A stretch of 64,000 bases of DNA from the NCBI RefSeq assembly GCF_030867095.1, contig NC_081826.1, forward strand, positions 254,180,251-254,244,250. Reading direction: 5' to 3'. This document shows positions 10,601 to 25,600 of the stretch, piece by piece. The position numbers and the translations under genes are program-made. The notes beneath the pieces were generated by a model, which did no database searches, was not told the DNA's origin, and worked only from the letters and a program-made list of their open reading frames with translations. Numbering within the stretch: position 1 is the stretch's first letter; each line of letters opens with the position of its first letter. This DNA comes from Alligator mississippiensis (taxonomy: Eukaryota; Chordata; Crocodylia; Alligatoridae).

Positions 10601-13600
10601 TATTCAAAAGAAACTGAGTTTGTATGCCTGCCGCATCTAAAAAGGAGGGCCACAGTGACTACCTCCTCTTCAGAAAAAAAGTCCTGCAAAGTTGGTAACA
10701 ATCCTTATTATTGCTTCGGCTTTATAGTTACTTTTGGTGTAACCAATGTGCCCACCATTAAGCCTGTCTTAAATGGACTCTTTTTCCTGTTGTTTTTGAA
10801 GAATAGCTGAAACTTTTGAACCCGTTACCTTTGTAGGTTGATGGAAAGAAATACTTAGTTTTTACCTATACATTTTTCTTCTGCTCAAACTGTTGTTCTC
10901 AATATTGTATTTTAGGATAACTCCATTGAAAAGATTTCTTTTAGACCCTTGCTGCCAGCAAGTGGCAAAACTGTGAAGTGCAACAGCATTTTAATATAAG
11001 CAGAATACCTTTGAAGCACACTGATGATTAAAATATAATTAAACAAAGGAAGGGCAAAAACACGGAGGAAAAACTGATGGATTTTGAGACAATTAAGAAC
11101 ATGCATTCTTCCTACAGAAATCAAAATTTGCATTGTTATGCTGTCATTCATACCAGCAGGAAGGGAAATTGAGGCAAAAGGACTACTGCCCAAGATACTG
11201 TTGGCTTGGCTATTTTTACTTATTTGCAAACTATTAACTCATTTTTTTGCTATGTTCTCTCCTCCCCTAGGATTTTCATATACATGCTTAGTGTAAGTGG
11301 ATAAGCAGTGCCCATTATGGGCACTCACAGATGGTGTATTTAGTTTTCTCAGATTTTGGGTGGGAAGGGTCTGGAAACTTTTTTGTAATGTTATGAAAAA
11401 CATCCAGATATTGAACCCAACTACTGCTGCTGTTGATAAGTCCATGTAGCTGAACTCTTACACTTCATAGCATTTTCATTTAAAATCACTGGCAAAGGAA
11501 ATACAAGATGCATTTCCCTGCACCACTGAGGGTTGATGTGCTAAAAAGCTATTTACTCCAAGCAGATTAGGCAGTTTTACCACTGCCAGTTCCATCAGGA
11601 GTTTGAGAGGGCAAGTTTTAAAGTTAGCAAACACTCCACAAAAGCTCTGTGGAGAAACATAAAAGTATGTATATGGAACCAGACCCATCCACACCCATTC
11701 TCTGGCCAGATCTACCCACCTTTTGGGTTGCAATGAGTGACCACTTCCCAGTGGAAAAGCAGTTGTCACCACATTTACAACAGACTTTCCTACAGCCCTT
11801 TCTAGTATCTGTGCTGGCAGTGAATCTGGCCAGTACTATGAAAAATTCAAGTCTCTTTTGGCTTCAGGAGTAGTCCTTGCAGACTCTGCATTGTGATAAA
11901 CTCTGCCATATTTATTATCATTATTCTATGGCACCAAGTGTGGCCTAGGTAGGAAGTGAGGTCCTTGGCCAAAGAGCTAAAAGCCAAATTATGTACCTGT
12001 GCTGGGACCATGTGCTCTCTGTAGGTTTCAATATAGAACCATATGCTTTCTTGAACACATGAAGCCTAGCTGTTTCTTCAGCAAAGAATTCTGGAAGTGG
12101 TAACTAAACCAAATCAAACTGTTTACATGTATTCAGTGGTAAGAACACACTAACCTCTCTCTCAGGCTCTGTCAAAAATCCAGGCTCTTCAGTGCCTACA
12201 GCTTGTATAGTAAATAAAAGAATATTATTTAAACTTCTTGTCAAACTTTTTGAATTTCAATTTTTTACCTTCTCAGCATTTTTCTAACAGAAGAGATCCT
12301 TGCTTCATATATGATTTCTGTTTCTAGCACCTACTTGGCAAACCCACTATGCCAAGCAGTAGCACCCTCCAACACACTACAGTGCTCTGTGCAAGCTATA
12401 TCCTGAATTGGAACCAATGTAGTCATGCTTGTGCAGCACCACAGACAGAATAATCAACACTGTCATTTAGCAGTACTACCCAGTCTGCCCACAGGATGAC
12501 ACGACATGAATTGGCTAACTGCATGCTTCCAGTTAACCGCAACCCCTGTTGAACAGCATGGTATGTTTCATAGTTTCATAGGGTCAGAAGGGACCCTATT
12601 AGATCATCAAGTCTAACTCCTACCCTGGGCAGGAATGAGTGCTGGGGTCAGATGACCCCAGCCAGGGGTCTGTCCAATCTCCTTTTAAATACCTCCAAGG
12701 AAAGGGACAGCACCACCTCCCTTGGAAGCATATTCCATATTTTGGCAACCCTCACTGTAAAGAATTTTCTCCTGATGTCCAATCTGAATTTGCTCTCTTC
12801 CAGTGTGTGGCCATTATTTCTAGTTACACCAACAGGCGCCCTGGTAAACACTGTATCCCCTATTTCTTGCTGGCCCCCCCGATGAGTTTGTAGGCAGCCA
12901 TGAGATCACCACTCAGCCTCCTCTTGTGGAGGCTGAAGAGGTTCAGGTCTCCCAATTGGTCCACATAGGGTTTTTTCTGTAGGCCTTTAACCAGACAAGT
13001 GGCCCTCCTCTGAACCCTCTCCAGGCCATCCACATCCCTCCTGAAGTGCGGTGCCCAAAACTGGATGCAGTACTCCAGCTATGGCTTGACCAATGCCGCA
13101 TAGAGGGGAAGTATCACCTCCCTAGACCTGTTTGTGATGCACCTACTTATGCAAAAAAGGGTGAGGTTAGCTTTACTTATTACCTCATCACATTGGTGAC
13201 TCATGTTCATTTTGGAGTTGACTACTACTCCGAGATCCCTTTCTGCAGCTGTGCTGCTTAGAGTGGTACCTCCCAGGCTATAGGAGTGTTGATGATTCTT
13301 CCTCCCCAGGTGCAACACATGACACTTATCCTTGTTAAACTGCATCCTATTCTGTTCTGCCCATTTCCCTAGCCTGTCCAAATCAGCCTAGATTCGCTCC
13401 CTGCCATCTAGTTTGTGTACCTCCTGCCAATAGTTTGGTGTCATCAGTAAACTCGGACAAGGTGCTTTCTACTTCCTCGTCCAAGTCACTACGGAAGACA
13501 TTGAATAGTATCAGTCCCAGGATGGAGCCTTGGGGGACTCCACTGTCCACATTTCTCCAGGTAGAAACTGACCAATTCACCATCACTCTCTGGGTGCATC

Positions 13601-16600
13601 CCATAAGCCAATTTTCTACCCACCGAACTGTGTAATAATCTACATTGCAAATGTTTAGCATATTTATAAGAATTGGGTGTGACACTGTGTCAAAGGCCTT
13701 TTTAAAATCTAAGTAAATAACAACTACCACTATTCCTTCATCCAAGCATTTTGTGACCTGGTCGTAAAATAAAACCAAGTTAGTCAGGCAGGATCTGCCT
13801 GCTATGAACCCATGCTGATTGCCCCTTAGCATCATTTTACCCTCTGGTCCCCCACAAATGTGATCCTTAACAATTTTCTCAAAGGTCTTGCCAAGGACAG
13901 AGGTGAGACTAACCAGCCTATAGTTACCCAGTTCCTCCTTTCTCCCCTTCTTGAAAATAGGGAACACGTTGGCCCTTTTCCAATCCTCCGGGACCTGTCC
14001 CAACTGCCACGAGTGCTCAAACAGTTGTGCTAGTGGCTCCGCTATTACTCCAGATAATTCCCTAAGTACCCTATGATAAAGATTATCAGGACCTGTTGAC
14101 TTAAATACATTCAACCCCTCCAGGTGCCCCTTTACTAGGTCAGCATGAACAGTTGGTGGGTTGGTATCTATACTGGGCTTACCTAAGGTCCCAATTGGAT
14201 GCGTATTTGTATTCATGTCCAGGAACACGGATGCAAAGAAATCATTTAGAAGCTCCACTTTGGCCATCCTATCTGTTACCAGTTGCCCTAGTTCATCCTG
14301 AAGGGGTCCTAAGTTACCCTGCACCTTCTTTTTACTTCCTATGTACTTAAAGAATGACTTTTTGTTATCCTTAACTTTTGCTGCCAGCCTAAGCTCCATT
14401 TCCGCTTTGGCTCTCCTCACTGTTTCCCTGCAAGCTCGAGCCAACCAGGTATACTCAGGTATGTTGAAGGGTGACACTGCTTGGCTTGGTAAGGTATGGT
14501 CTTAAGCTCCTATCTTGAGATGTATATGACTGAAGGAGGTTCTATTTAATCACAAAATGTTTTCTAAATTGACATTTTTGTCAATTGAAGAAACATTTTG
14601 TATGTAACTGTTCCCTGTGACCTATGCTTCTGTACCTTCAAAGGCTGGTACTGGATTATGCTGCCATTTGTTTCAGTGGCTGAGGCCTATTCCTACTATG
14701 CACACTTAGCCAGTTCTGTTGGCTAATGTAAAGGAGTCAATGGTCATGCTCTACTTCTTCCCCTCTGAGGATCTTCTTCAGCATTTGGAAGCACTAAGGG
14801 TACAGTACTTGAAGGATCACAGACTGTGACTCTCACACTTTCTCACCTGACCCTTACACATTCCTAGAATATTCAGACACATTCTGACCATGACTATAAT
14901 CAGGCAACACTACCACATTAAAATCATCTTCAATTTTAAAGTATATCAGTATGCATGGAAAACCAAGAACAGTTACTATTCTAGACAAATGGTCCAACCC
15001 AATCTGAACAATAACATAACCTGTACTACAAGATTCCTTTGAAACAGCAATTAGGCATAAAAGTCACATATCTTTAATTCTAAATAAATCTATATGCACA
15101 CCTCATCTTCACTTTCTCAATTGATTCTGTCAAATTTAGAGGGATTACACTTCCTTGTTTTCTACTTCATAAAACATACCTCCAGAGTCATTTTGCCATC
15201 TCTCTTCTGAAGTACTTAGTTGAAGACCAGTCTGAGAAACAGTTGTAGTAAACACTGGGCAATCTCTCTCACCCCTAAACATAGATATAACAATATTTTC
15301 CATTAAAAGAGCCATGTAAAAAAGTGATTCTTCTACAGTGTGTATAACATTGAACCATTGCATTACTAGGTCAGTAAAGTATTAGGGAATAGGATATACA
15401 GTGGCAACACCAGCTGGAATACTGAAGATAATATCAGGGTATGCACCAGAAGTGGGCTGTGGAAAGGAAGACTGAAAAAAATACAGTTTAGAGGAAGTCC
15501 CAAGAATCTAGTGAAAGTAACACAAGAGAGAAAAAGCATAATAATAAGAGCAGACATGAACTAAACACATTGGAGAATGAAATAAAGAGTAAGAGGCAGT
15601 GCATGGAGGAATAGAATATGGAGTTAGGAATGAGGATGAAGAGAGAGAGGCATGGATCTGTTCATTAAGAATACTGCACTTCAGAGGAGAGAACAGTACC
15701 TTGTTACAACAAGACTGGCCAAAGGAAAAGTCAAATTGATAAGAGTATATTTAATCAGGCAAAGAGAGTGGGAAAAAGCTTATAAGCAGTGAGGCCACAT
15801 CAGTGAAGCAGTAACAACTAAATATGGGCTTCTGATTATGAATATAGTGGTAGATAAAGAAAAGAGAGACTGCAAATAAGAAGAGGGACAAAAGAATGAA
15901 AGCTTGAAATGTGAAAGAAGAGGACATTGAAAATTATTATAGAGAAAAGGTAAGAGAACAAACTATACCAATTAATGGGCCCAAGAATGGATGAATGTCA
16001 CGGAAAAAGGGGTAACAGGAAAAGTGTGTGGAAAGAAAAGGAAAGAGAAACTGAAGTTGAGACAGTGGTGGAATTCAGAAATCAAAATGCGATAAAAAGG
16101 AAATGTTTAGGAAATAGTAGCAGAGTTGAGATTAGAACATTTAGGAAAGATAAAGAGGATGAAAAGCTGTTACGATTTCTAAAAATGGCAAATGGAAAGA
16201 ACAACACAATATGTTAAAGACAGCAGGAGGAGGAAAACAAACAAAACAACAAAAGGAAGGGAAGTAATAGGAAGGGGTGGGAAGAATAAAGCATTGATAA
16301 TGGATATAAGTAACAGCATCCTGATTAAAGGAACGGATATCAAGAACCAATGAAAAGATTACCATGAAGTAAGTATAGCTGTAACAAAACAGAAATCTGG
16401 TTACATGTGTGGCCCATCAGAAATCTCCACAGAGATGAAAGGAGATTTAAAGTGATGGGAGAGGAAGGGATTGAGTAGACCTGGACACCAATGCATAAGT
16501 TTGGTACAAAGAGAGAATCCCACGGGACTGGGAAAAAAGCAAAGGATTATGCATATATAGATAGAAGGAAATATGCTAAACTGCAGAAACTATATAGGAA

Positions 16601-19600
16601 TAAAGCTTGTAGATCTTATGAGAGGATCATAGGTAAGTCAAGTGGCTACCCAAGAGAATAAAGATCTATGAAATTCAGTTTGGATCTGTAAAAGGTAAAG
16701 GAAACATGGATGTTTTTGTGATGAAACACATGAAAAATATTTCCTAGAAGAGAGTAAAAAACTTTGTCATTCATTTGTGGATTTGGGGAAGGCATTAGAA
16801 TTTTTAAAGAAGTATGTTCCAGTGTTTAAATTAGAAAGGGTACTTGAAATACATAAAAAATAACAAAAATAACAACAAAATGTTTTTAGATATATAGGAA
16901 GTAAAAGGAAGGCCCAGGGTAGAATAGGACCCCTACTAAATGGGCAGAAGCAATTGGTGACTGACAGGGGGGACAAGGCTGAACTCCTCAATGAGTTCTT
17001 TGCCTCAGTGTTCCTAAGTGAGGGGCAAGACAAGTCTCTCACTGGGATTGTAGAGAGGCAGCAGCAAGGCACCAGACTGCAATGCGTAGACTCTGAGATG
17101 GTGCAGAATTACTTGGAGGAACTGGATGCCTTTAAGTCAGCAGGCCCGGATAAGCTCCATCCGAGGGTACTGAAGGCACTGGCTGATGTCATTGCACAGC
17201 AACTGGCGGGAATATTTGAACACTCGTGGCGCACGGGCCAGGTCCCGGAGGACTGGAAAAGGGCCAATGTGGTCCCCATTTTCAAGAAGGGGAGGAAGGA
17301 GGACCCAGGTAACTACAGGCCAGTAAGTCTCACCTCCATCCTAGGCAAAGTCTTCGAAAAAATTAGCAAGGCTAACATTTGCGAGAGCCCGGCAGGACAA
17401 ATTATGCTGAGGGGAAACCAGCACGGGTTCGTAGCAGGTAGATCATGCCTGACTAATCTAGTCTCTTTTTATGACCAGGTTACAAAACGCCTGGACGCAG
17501 GAGTAGGGGTTGATGTCGTATACTTAGACTTCAGGAAGGCCTTCGATATGGTATCCCACACCATACTGGTGAACAAGTTAAGAGGCTGTGACTTGGATGA
17601 CTACACAGTCTGGTGGGTGGCGAATTGGCTAGAGAGTCTCACCCAGAGAGTCGTAGTGGATGGGTCAGTATCAACCTGGAAGGGTGTGGGCAGTGGGGTC
17701 CTGCAGGGCTCGGTCCTTGGACCGATACTCTTCAATATCTTCATCAGCGACTTGGACGAGGGAGTGAAGTGTACTCTGTCCAAGTCTGCGGATGACACAA
17801 AACTGTGGGGAGAAGTGGACACGCCGGGGGGCAGGGAACAACTACAAGCAGACCTGGACAGGTTGGACAAATGGACAGAAAACAACAGAATGCAATTCAA
17901 CAAGGAGAAATGCAAAGGGTTGCACCTAGGGAGGAAAAATGTCCAGCATACCTACTGCCTAGGAAATGACATGCTTGGTGGAACGGAAGCGGAAAGGGAT
18001 CTTGGAGTCCTAGTGGACTCCAAGATGAACATAAGTCGGCAGTGTGACGAAGCCATCAGAAAAGCTAATGGCACTTTATCGTGCATCAGCAGATGCATGA
18101 CGAACAGATCCAAGGAGGTGATACTTCCCCTCTATCAGGTGCTGGTCAGACTGCAGTTGGAATACTGCATGCAGTTTTGGGCGCCACACTTCAAGAGAGA
18201 TGTGGATAACCTGGAGAGGGTCCAGAGAAGGGCCACTCGTATGGTTAAGGGCTTGCAGGCCAAGCCCTATGAGGAGAGACCGGGGCACCTGGACCTCTTC
18301 AGCCTCCGCAAGAGAAGGTTGAGAGGTGACCTTGTGGCTGCCTATAAGTTCATCACGGGGGCACAGAAGGGAATTGGTGAGGTTTTATTCACCAAGGCGC
18401 CCCCGGGGGTTACAAGAAATAATGGCCACAAGCTAGCAGAGAGCAGATTTAGACTAGACATTAGGAAGAACTTCTTCACAGTTAGAGTGGCCAAGGTCTG
18501 GAATGGGCTCCCAAGGGAGGTGGTGCTCTCCCCTACCTGGGGGTCTTCAAGAGGAGGTTAGATAAGCATCTAGCTGGGGTCATCTGAACCCAGCACTCTT
18601 TCCTGCCTATGCAGGGGGTCGGACTCGATGATCTATTGAGGTCCCTTCTGACCCTAGCATCTATGAATCTATGAATCTATGAAAGGGTTATAGAAGTAAT
18701 CTACAGCAATACCAGTCAATGGGCAGAATGGCACAGGGAAGGACAGAAGTGTTCAAGGCTAGGTTATACTGAGATTCAGTGACAAGCCCACTCCCATGTA
18801 TTTTAGCAATACACATACTGAGTGATGAGGCATTCAAAAACTTATGGGGCTACTATTTGCAGATGATCTCATTGGAATAGCAGGGACAATAGTGGAGTTG
18901 CAGAAAAAAAGATACGCAAAACTGGCAGAAACATTTTAGAGAAAGGTGAACTATAAATAAATATCAGGAAAACAGAAGTAATGGTGAGCTGCAGAAAGGG
19001 ATGGCAAGACAATAAAGAACAGGATAGGGAAGGACAGGAAATGAAAGAGACCAGGTAGGATCATTCAAGTACTGCGATCTAACTTAAATGATGAAGACAG
19101 CTGTGCAGCATAAGTAAGAGAGGGGAACGAAAGAACTGGAAAGCAATTTTAGGTACTTTATGTAATAAAAGTATGCCAAAGAAGCTGAAAAGAAAGATAA
19201 AGGGCCATGAAACTATCTGCAGTGGAAATTTAAGGGATGAGAAACAAGAGTGAAAGGACACACAAGAACATTAAGATAAGAATGCTAAAGGAGATACCGG
19301 GTGTTTCCCTGTGATGGATACAAACATGACAACAGAAGGAAATAATTAGGTGTGAGAAAACCTATAGTTCAGTGGGACTAAAAACGAGCAAGAGAGAGTA
19401 AATTATGCTCTACTGCATGCTTCTTAGTGTTTTGTGTCGTCTAATTTTAAGTGTCCTAAGTGATGTGTTTCCACAAGCTATTCCAGTGACAAAAAGCTAC
19501 CTATGGCATTAAGTATACCTGTTAAATGGCAAGCAGTAAAATTACTTTTCACTTTAAGACCAAGAGTAATTACTGCACTCAAATGAGGCTACAAGAGGAA

Positions 19601-22600
19601 ATTAGTCTGCCTGACTGAAATTCATCCAGAGCATATCATACTCACTGTAAAAGAGACTGAGATTGTTCAGAGTTGCCTATCTCTTGAGACACCTGGGAAG
19701 AAAAAGTATTTGGACAATTAATGATTTCATTTTACAACATTACTATAGACCTAGCTGCTAGGGCTGCGTGAAGCTTCGGTCGCCAATTCAATTTGGGGGA
19801 GATTTGGCCCAATTCAGGGGCCAGATCTCCAAATCCAAATCAAATTGGGAGACCCAATAAAAGCTCCAAATTGATTCAAAAAAGATTTGGAGATTCGGAT
19901 CGGCCGGGGAGAGGCAGGCACAGCTGGGCGGCTGCAGGTTCTCCCGTGGTTCCTCCAGCTGTGCCTGCCTCCCGCCGGGCAGGGGGGAACATCCTGGCAC
20001 TTTAAAAAAAACCCACGCACTCACCAGCTGCAGCAGTTACCCAGAGCCCGGCAGCGCTCAGCCACAGCGGCCTCAGCTCCCAGGCACCATGGGGCAGCTG
20101 CAGTGTGGGTGCCAGGTAGGGGGGGAGAACCCTGCTGCCCCCCACCGCATGGAAGTTCTCTGCCACGAGCACTCAGAGGCCCTGATTGCCACTGCTGTAG
20201 CCAGTGAGTGCAGGGCTTTTTTTTTTTTTGCTTTTTTTTTTTAAAGGCTGGGGCTGGGCAGGGCAGTCATGGGGGCTTCCCCCACAACTCTCCCCACCCA
20301 GGGAGAGGCAAGCACAGCTGGAGAAACCACAGCCGCCCAGCTGTGCCTGCCTCTCCCCGGCCAATCCGAATCACCAAATCTCTCTGAATCAGTGCCAAAT
20401 CTTTCAAAGCCAATTCAGCCGAATCGAATGGGGACAGTGATTTGAATCACCGAATTGAATAACTATCCTCCAAATCGGCTGAATCTGAATCCAAATCAAA
20501 CATTTCCCTGTTCGCACAGGCCAGTAGCTGCTTCCTGCTGTTGTTGGGTTTAGAAGATATGAGAGAGGAAGTTATGTGGGGTCAGGAAGACAAGAGCAAG
20601 ACAGGGGGTATGCGGCTTGATGAGATGGCTGCTAGTTTAGAAGGGAGCAAGTCCTGGTTTTTCATCTGGATCCTTCCTCCCAAAGGAGAAGAAACTTCCC
20701 CACTGCAGTGTTCTCAAGCCACTGTATCCAATAACTCGTAAATAAAAGACAGAGTATCTCAGCTTCAAAAGGAGACCTAGAGAGGGGACTGGATTATGCT
20801 TTGCCTGGGGCATTCTGGTTAAAGCTCTGTGCTTTAAAAAAAATTTAAAGATGCAGATTCAAACCCCTTTCTAGAACCCAGGCTTCCTACTTCAGAGGTG
20901 CATTTACTGCTCAGGTATCTGGGCTAAAGCAGGTAAGGCCCCCCCCACCTCCTCTGTCTAACAGAGGGGATTTCACTCTAACAGAGGGGATTTTGCCCCA
21001 CTACAATTTTGTGACTTAGATATACATTAGACAGGCACACATAACCACATATCTGCCCAACCAGCATGTAGCCTACTGCACATGTTCAGTATACATGCAT
21101 TCAGTTCTATGTCCACTTTGCTTGGGTAACAAAAGTGCAAACTGTGGTTAAACGCCAAAAATGCTACTTTTGCAGGTGGGTAAGTGCAATTTAGGTACAC
21201 AAAGGAAAATGGAATCCCACAAAGAGTGTCCCCAGAGAAAAATGTGAGGGTGAGTTCACACTGCTATAACAATAGGTAAGTATATCTGTGTAACTAACTG
21301 ATAACATTTTCCCAGGCACATAACCCTCAGGAATTTTATGTAAGATGCAGAAACCTCTGTTTTTTGTCATCCTGTCAGGGTGTCCTCTACAGGTGGAAAA
21401 AACTGTTGAAAATTTGAGCATCATATAATTTTATGGGTTATTCATTAATTACTCAGCAAATGCATTAAAGTTTATGAGGCAGTTTACCACAAGCAAAGCT
21501 GGAACTGTCACTAACAATCTAATCAAAACAGGTGTTCCTTCACTGCACAAACAAGTATTTTATTCTAAATCAGTGGTTTTCAACCTGTGGTCTGCTGACC
21601 ATTGGAGGTCCGCAGACTATGTCTAAGGGGTATATGAAAGATGACTATGATCAATCAAAAGTATGTGAATACCCACACTTACTATTCAAAGGGGTCTATA
21701 TCTCCATTTGAAATTTTCAAAGGGGTCCACAAATTAAAAAAGGTTGGAGAACACTGTTCTAAACTACATATTATTCCCTTCTTGTATTAAAAACTGCTTT
21801 TTAAAAGAGATTAAACCCAGTCTTAATAGATATAAGCAAAACATTCTGGCATTCAACTTGAATACAGATATTCTCCATCTGCAGAAGTTAGCAGCATATT
21901 ACAAATAATGTTTTTTTTCATTTCTGCGGCATCTCTGTAAAAGCTCTTCTTTTGAAATCTGAAAATGCCACCACCAAGGAACTCCAGTAGAGAAGTTTCT
22001 GGGAAGAGTACTGCAGATTTCATACTTCTCTTTCTACAAAATCTGTTTTAGTTTCATTTTACCTGGATCCTTTTCATACATAGAAAGAAAGATTCTGTTT
22101 ATGATTCTGTGTATTCTGTGTATGATTCTGTGTGTATAAACACAACCAGCCCCAGTGCTTTCAATTATTATTCACTGTGATGTGTGTGTAACTAGGAAGC
22201 TGTCATTTCTAGACATACCAGATTTATGTTGCTCTTTGACTTTACCTTTTGTAAATAATCACTGAATTTAGAAACACATTGGATCTCTGGAGAGAGAGGT
22301 TCCAGACCTAAACACAAAAAATAGGTCATTAACAACAGTTTTACTGTCTCATTGTTACATAGACTCAAGAATTCTTAGAAATCCCAGCTGTCTAAAAAAT
22401 AATTTGATAAATCACAACTTCACAGTGGTCACAGATTTCACAGACATTAGGGCTGGAAGGGACCTTGGAAGATTATCGAGTCCAGCCAAAAGGAGGAAAA
22501 ATGGTTATTTGAGTTGCACAGTATATTGGTAACATATCAGATATACAAATATTTCTCACAATACTTTTTACCATTTAATTCTAAATATGAGTACTTATAT

Positions 22601-25600
22601 GGTAATAATTGAGAAAAAAAGGAAAATAAAAGAATGGATAAATGCCCATCCTGAGTAAAACTTAGTCTGGCAGGGGAAAGCAGGGGAGAGGAGAGGAGAG
22701 GTCCTTTGAACCGTCACCTACACAGTTAAATGGGTCACTAGGTGGCTGGAGGGCCGCACCCAGAAAGTGATGGTGGATGAGTCATTTTTGACCTGGAGGG
22801 ATGTGAGCAGTGGGGTCCCCCAGGGCTCAGTCCTTGGACCTGCACTGTTCAATATCTTTATCAGCGACTTGAATGAGGGTGTAAAAAGCACCCTGTTCAA
22901 ATTCGCAGACGACACTAAGATGTGGGGAGAAGTGGGCACACTAGAAGGGTAGAATAGGCTGCAATCAGACCTAGACAGGTTACAGGGGTGGGCGGATGAG
23001 AACAGGATGGGGTTCAACACTGACAAGTGCAAGGTACTGCACCTGGGGAGGAAGAACCAGCAGCATACCTACAGGCTGGGGAACTCCCTTCTCGTCAGCG
23101 CAGAGGCAGAAAAGGATCTTGGAGTCATTATTGATGCCAAAATGAACATGGGCCAACAGTGTAGGGAAGCGGTCAGGAAGGCCAACCAACCGTACCTTGT
23201 CATGCATACACAGATGCATCTTGAGCAGGTCCAAGGAGGTGATCCTCCCCCTCTATGCGATACTGGTCAGGCCACAGTTGGAGTACTGCATCCAGTTCTG
23301 GGCGCCGCACTTCAGGAGGGATGTGGACAACATGGAGAGGGTCCAGAGGAGGGCCACCCGCATGATCAGGAGTCATCAGGGCAGGCCCTACAAGAAGAGG
23401 TTAAGGGACCTGAACCTGTTCAGCCTCCACCAGAGAAGGCTGAGGGGGGATCTAGTGGCTGTTTACAAACTAGTCAGGGGGGACCAACAGGCATTGGGGG
23501 AGTCCCTGTTCCCCTGAGCACTACCAGGAGTGACGAGAAATAACGGTGACAAGCTGACAGAGGCACTACTTCAGAGATTGGGAGGCACTATTTCACTGTC
23601 AGGGTGGCTAGGATCTGGAAGCAACTTCCAAGAGAAGTGATGCTGGCTCCTACCCTGGGGGTCTTTAAGAGGAGGCTGGATGAACACCTCGCCAGGGTCG
23701 TTTGACCCCAGTACTCTTTCCTGCCATGGCAGGGGGTCAGACTTGATGATCTGCTCAGGTCCCTTCTGACCCTACCAACTATGAAACTATGAAGGTAACT
23801 AGTAGGGTGAAAGTGCTAGACTTTAGGAAAGCTGATTTCAATGAACTCAGGCGATTAGTCAAGGACGCACTGCAGAGTAGGAGTTTTGAAGAGATGGGAG
23901 CCCAGGAAGGGTGGCTGTGCCTTAAGGAAACGATCCTTCAGGCACAGAGGGAGACGATCCCGATGCGAGGAAAAGGAGGGAAAGGGGCCAGAAAGCTTCC
24001 GTGGCTGACCAGAGAAATCCAGAGCAGCCTACGGGTTAAAAGGGGAGCATATAAAAAGTGGAAACAGGGAGAGATTACCAAAGAGGAGTATACCTCCTCT
24101 GCTCGCGCTTGTAGGGAGGCAGTTAGACGGGCCAAAGCTACCATGGAGCTGAGGATGGCATCCCAAGTTAAGGATAACAAGAAATTGTTTTTTAGATATA
24201 TAGGGAGTAAAAGGAAGGCCCAGGGTGGAATAGGACCCCTACTAAATGGGCAGAAGCAATTGGTGACGGACAGAGGGGACAAGGCTGAACTCCTCAATGA
24301 GTTCTTTGCCTCAGTGTTCCTAAGTGAGGGGCAAGACAAGTCTTTCACTGGGATTGTGGAGAGGCATCAGCACGGCGCCAGACTACCATGCATAGACCCT
24401 GAGATGGTGCAGAATTACTTGGAGGAACTGGATGCCTTTAAGTCGGCAGGCCTGGATGAGCTCTATCCGAGGGTACTGAAGGCACTGGCTGACATCATTG
24501 CACAGCCACTGGCGGGAATATTTGAACGCTCATGGCGCATGGGCCAGGTCCCGGAGGACTGGAAAAGGGCCAATGTGGTCCCCATTTTCAAGAAGGGGAG
24601 GAAGGAGGACCCGGGTAACTATAGGCCAGTAAGTCTCACCTCCATCCTAGGCAAAGTCTTCGAAAAAATTAGCAAGGCTAACATTTGCGAGAGCCCGGTA
24701 GGACAAATTATGCTGAGGGGAAACCAGCATGGGTTCGTAGCAGGTAGATCATGCCTGACTAATCTAGTCTCTTTTTATGACCAGGTTACAAAACGCCTTG
24801 ATGCAGGAGTAGGGGTTGACATCGTATACTTAGACTTCAGCAAGGCCTTCGATACGGTATCCCACGCCATACTGGTGAACAATTTAAGAGGCTGTGACTT
24901 GGATGACTACACAGTCTGGTGGGTGGCGAATTGGCTAGAGGGTCACACCCAGAGAGTCGTAGTGGATGGGTCAGTATCAACCTGGAAGGGTGTGGGCAGT
25001 GGGGTCCTGCAGGGCTCGGTCCTAGGACCGATACTCTTCAACGTCTTCATCAGCGACTTGGACGAGGGAGTGAAGTGTACTCTGTCCAAGTTTGCGGATG
25101 ACACAAAAATGTGGGGAGAAGTAAACACGCCAGAGGGCAGGGAGCAGCTACAAGCAGACCTGGACAGGTTGGACAAATGGGCAGAAAACTACAGAATGCA
25201 ATGCAACAAGGAGAAATGCAAAGTGCTGCACCTAGGGAGGAAAAATGTCCAGCATACCTACTGCCTAGGAAATGACATGCTTGGTGGAACGGAAGCGGAA
25301 AGGGATCTTGGAGTCCTAGTGGACTCCAAGATGAACATGAGTCGGCAGTGTGACGAAGCCATCAGAAAAGCTAATGGCACTTTATCGTGCATCTGCAGAT
25401 GCATGACGAACAGATCCAAGGAGGCGATACTTCCCCTCTATCGGGCGCTGGTCAGACTGCAGTTGGAATACTGCGTTCAATTTTGGGTGCCACACTTCAA
25501 GAGAGATGTGGATAACCTGGAGAGGGTCCAGAGAAGGGCCACTCTTATGGTTAAGGGCTTGCAGGCCAAGCCCTATGAGGAGAGACCGGGGCACCTGGAC

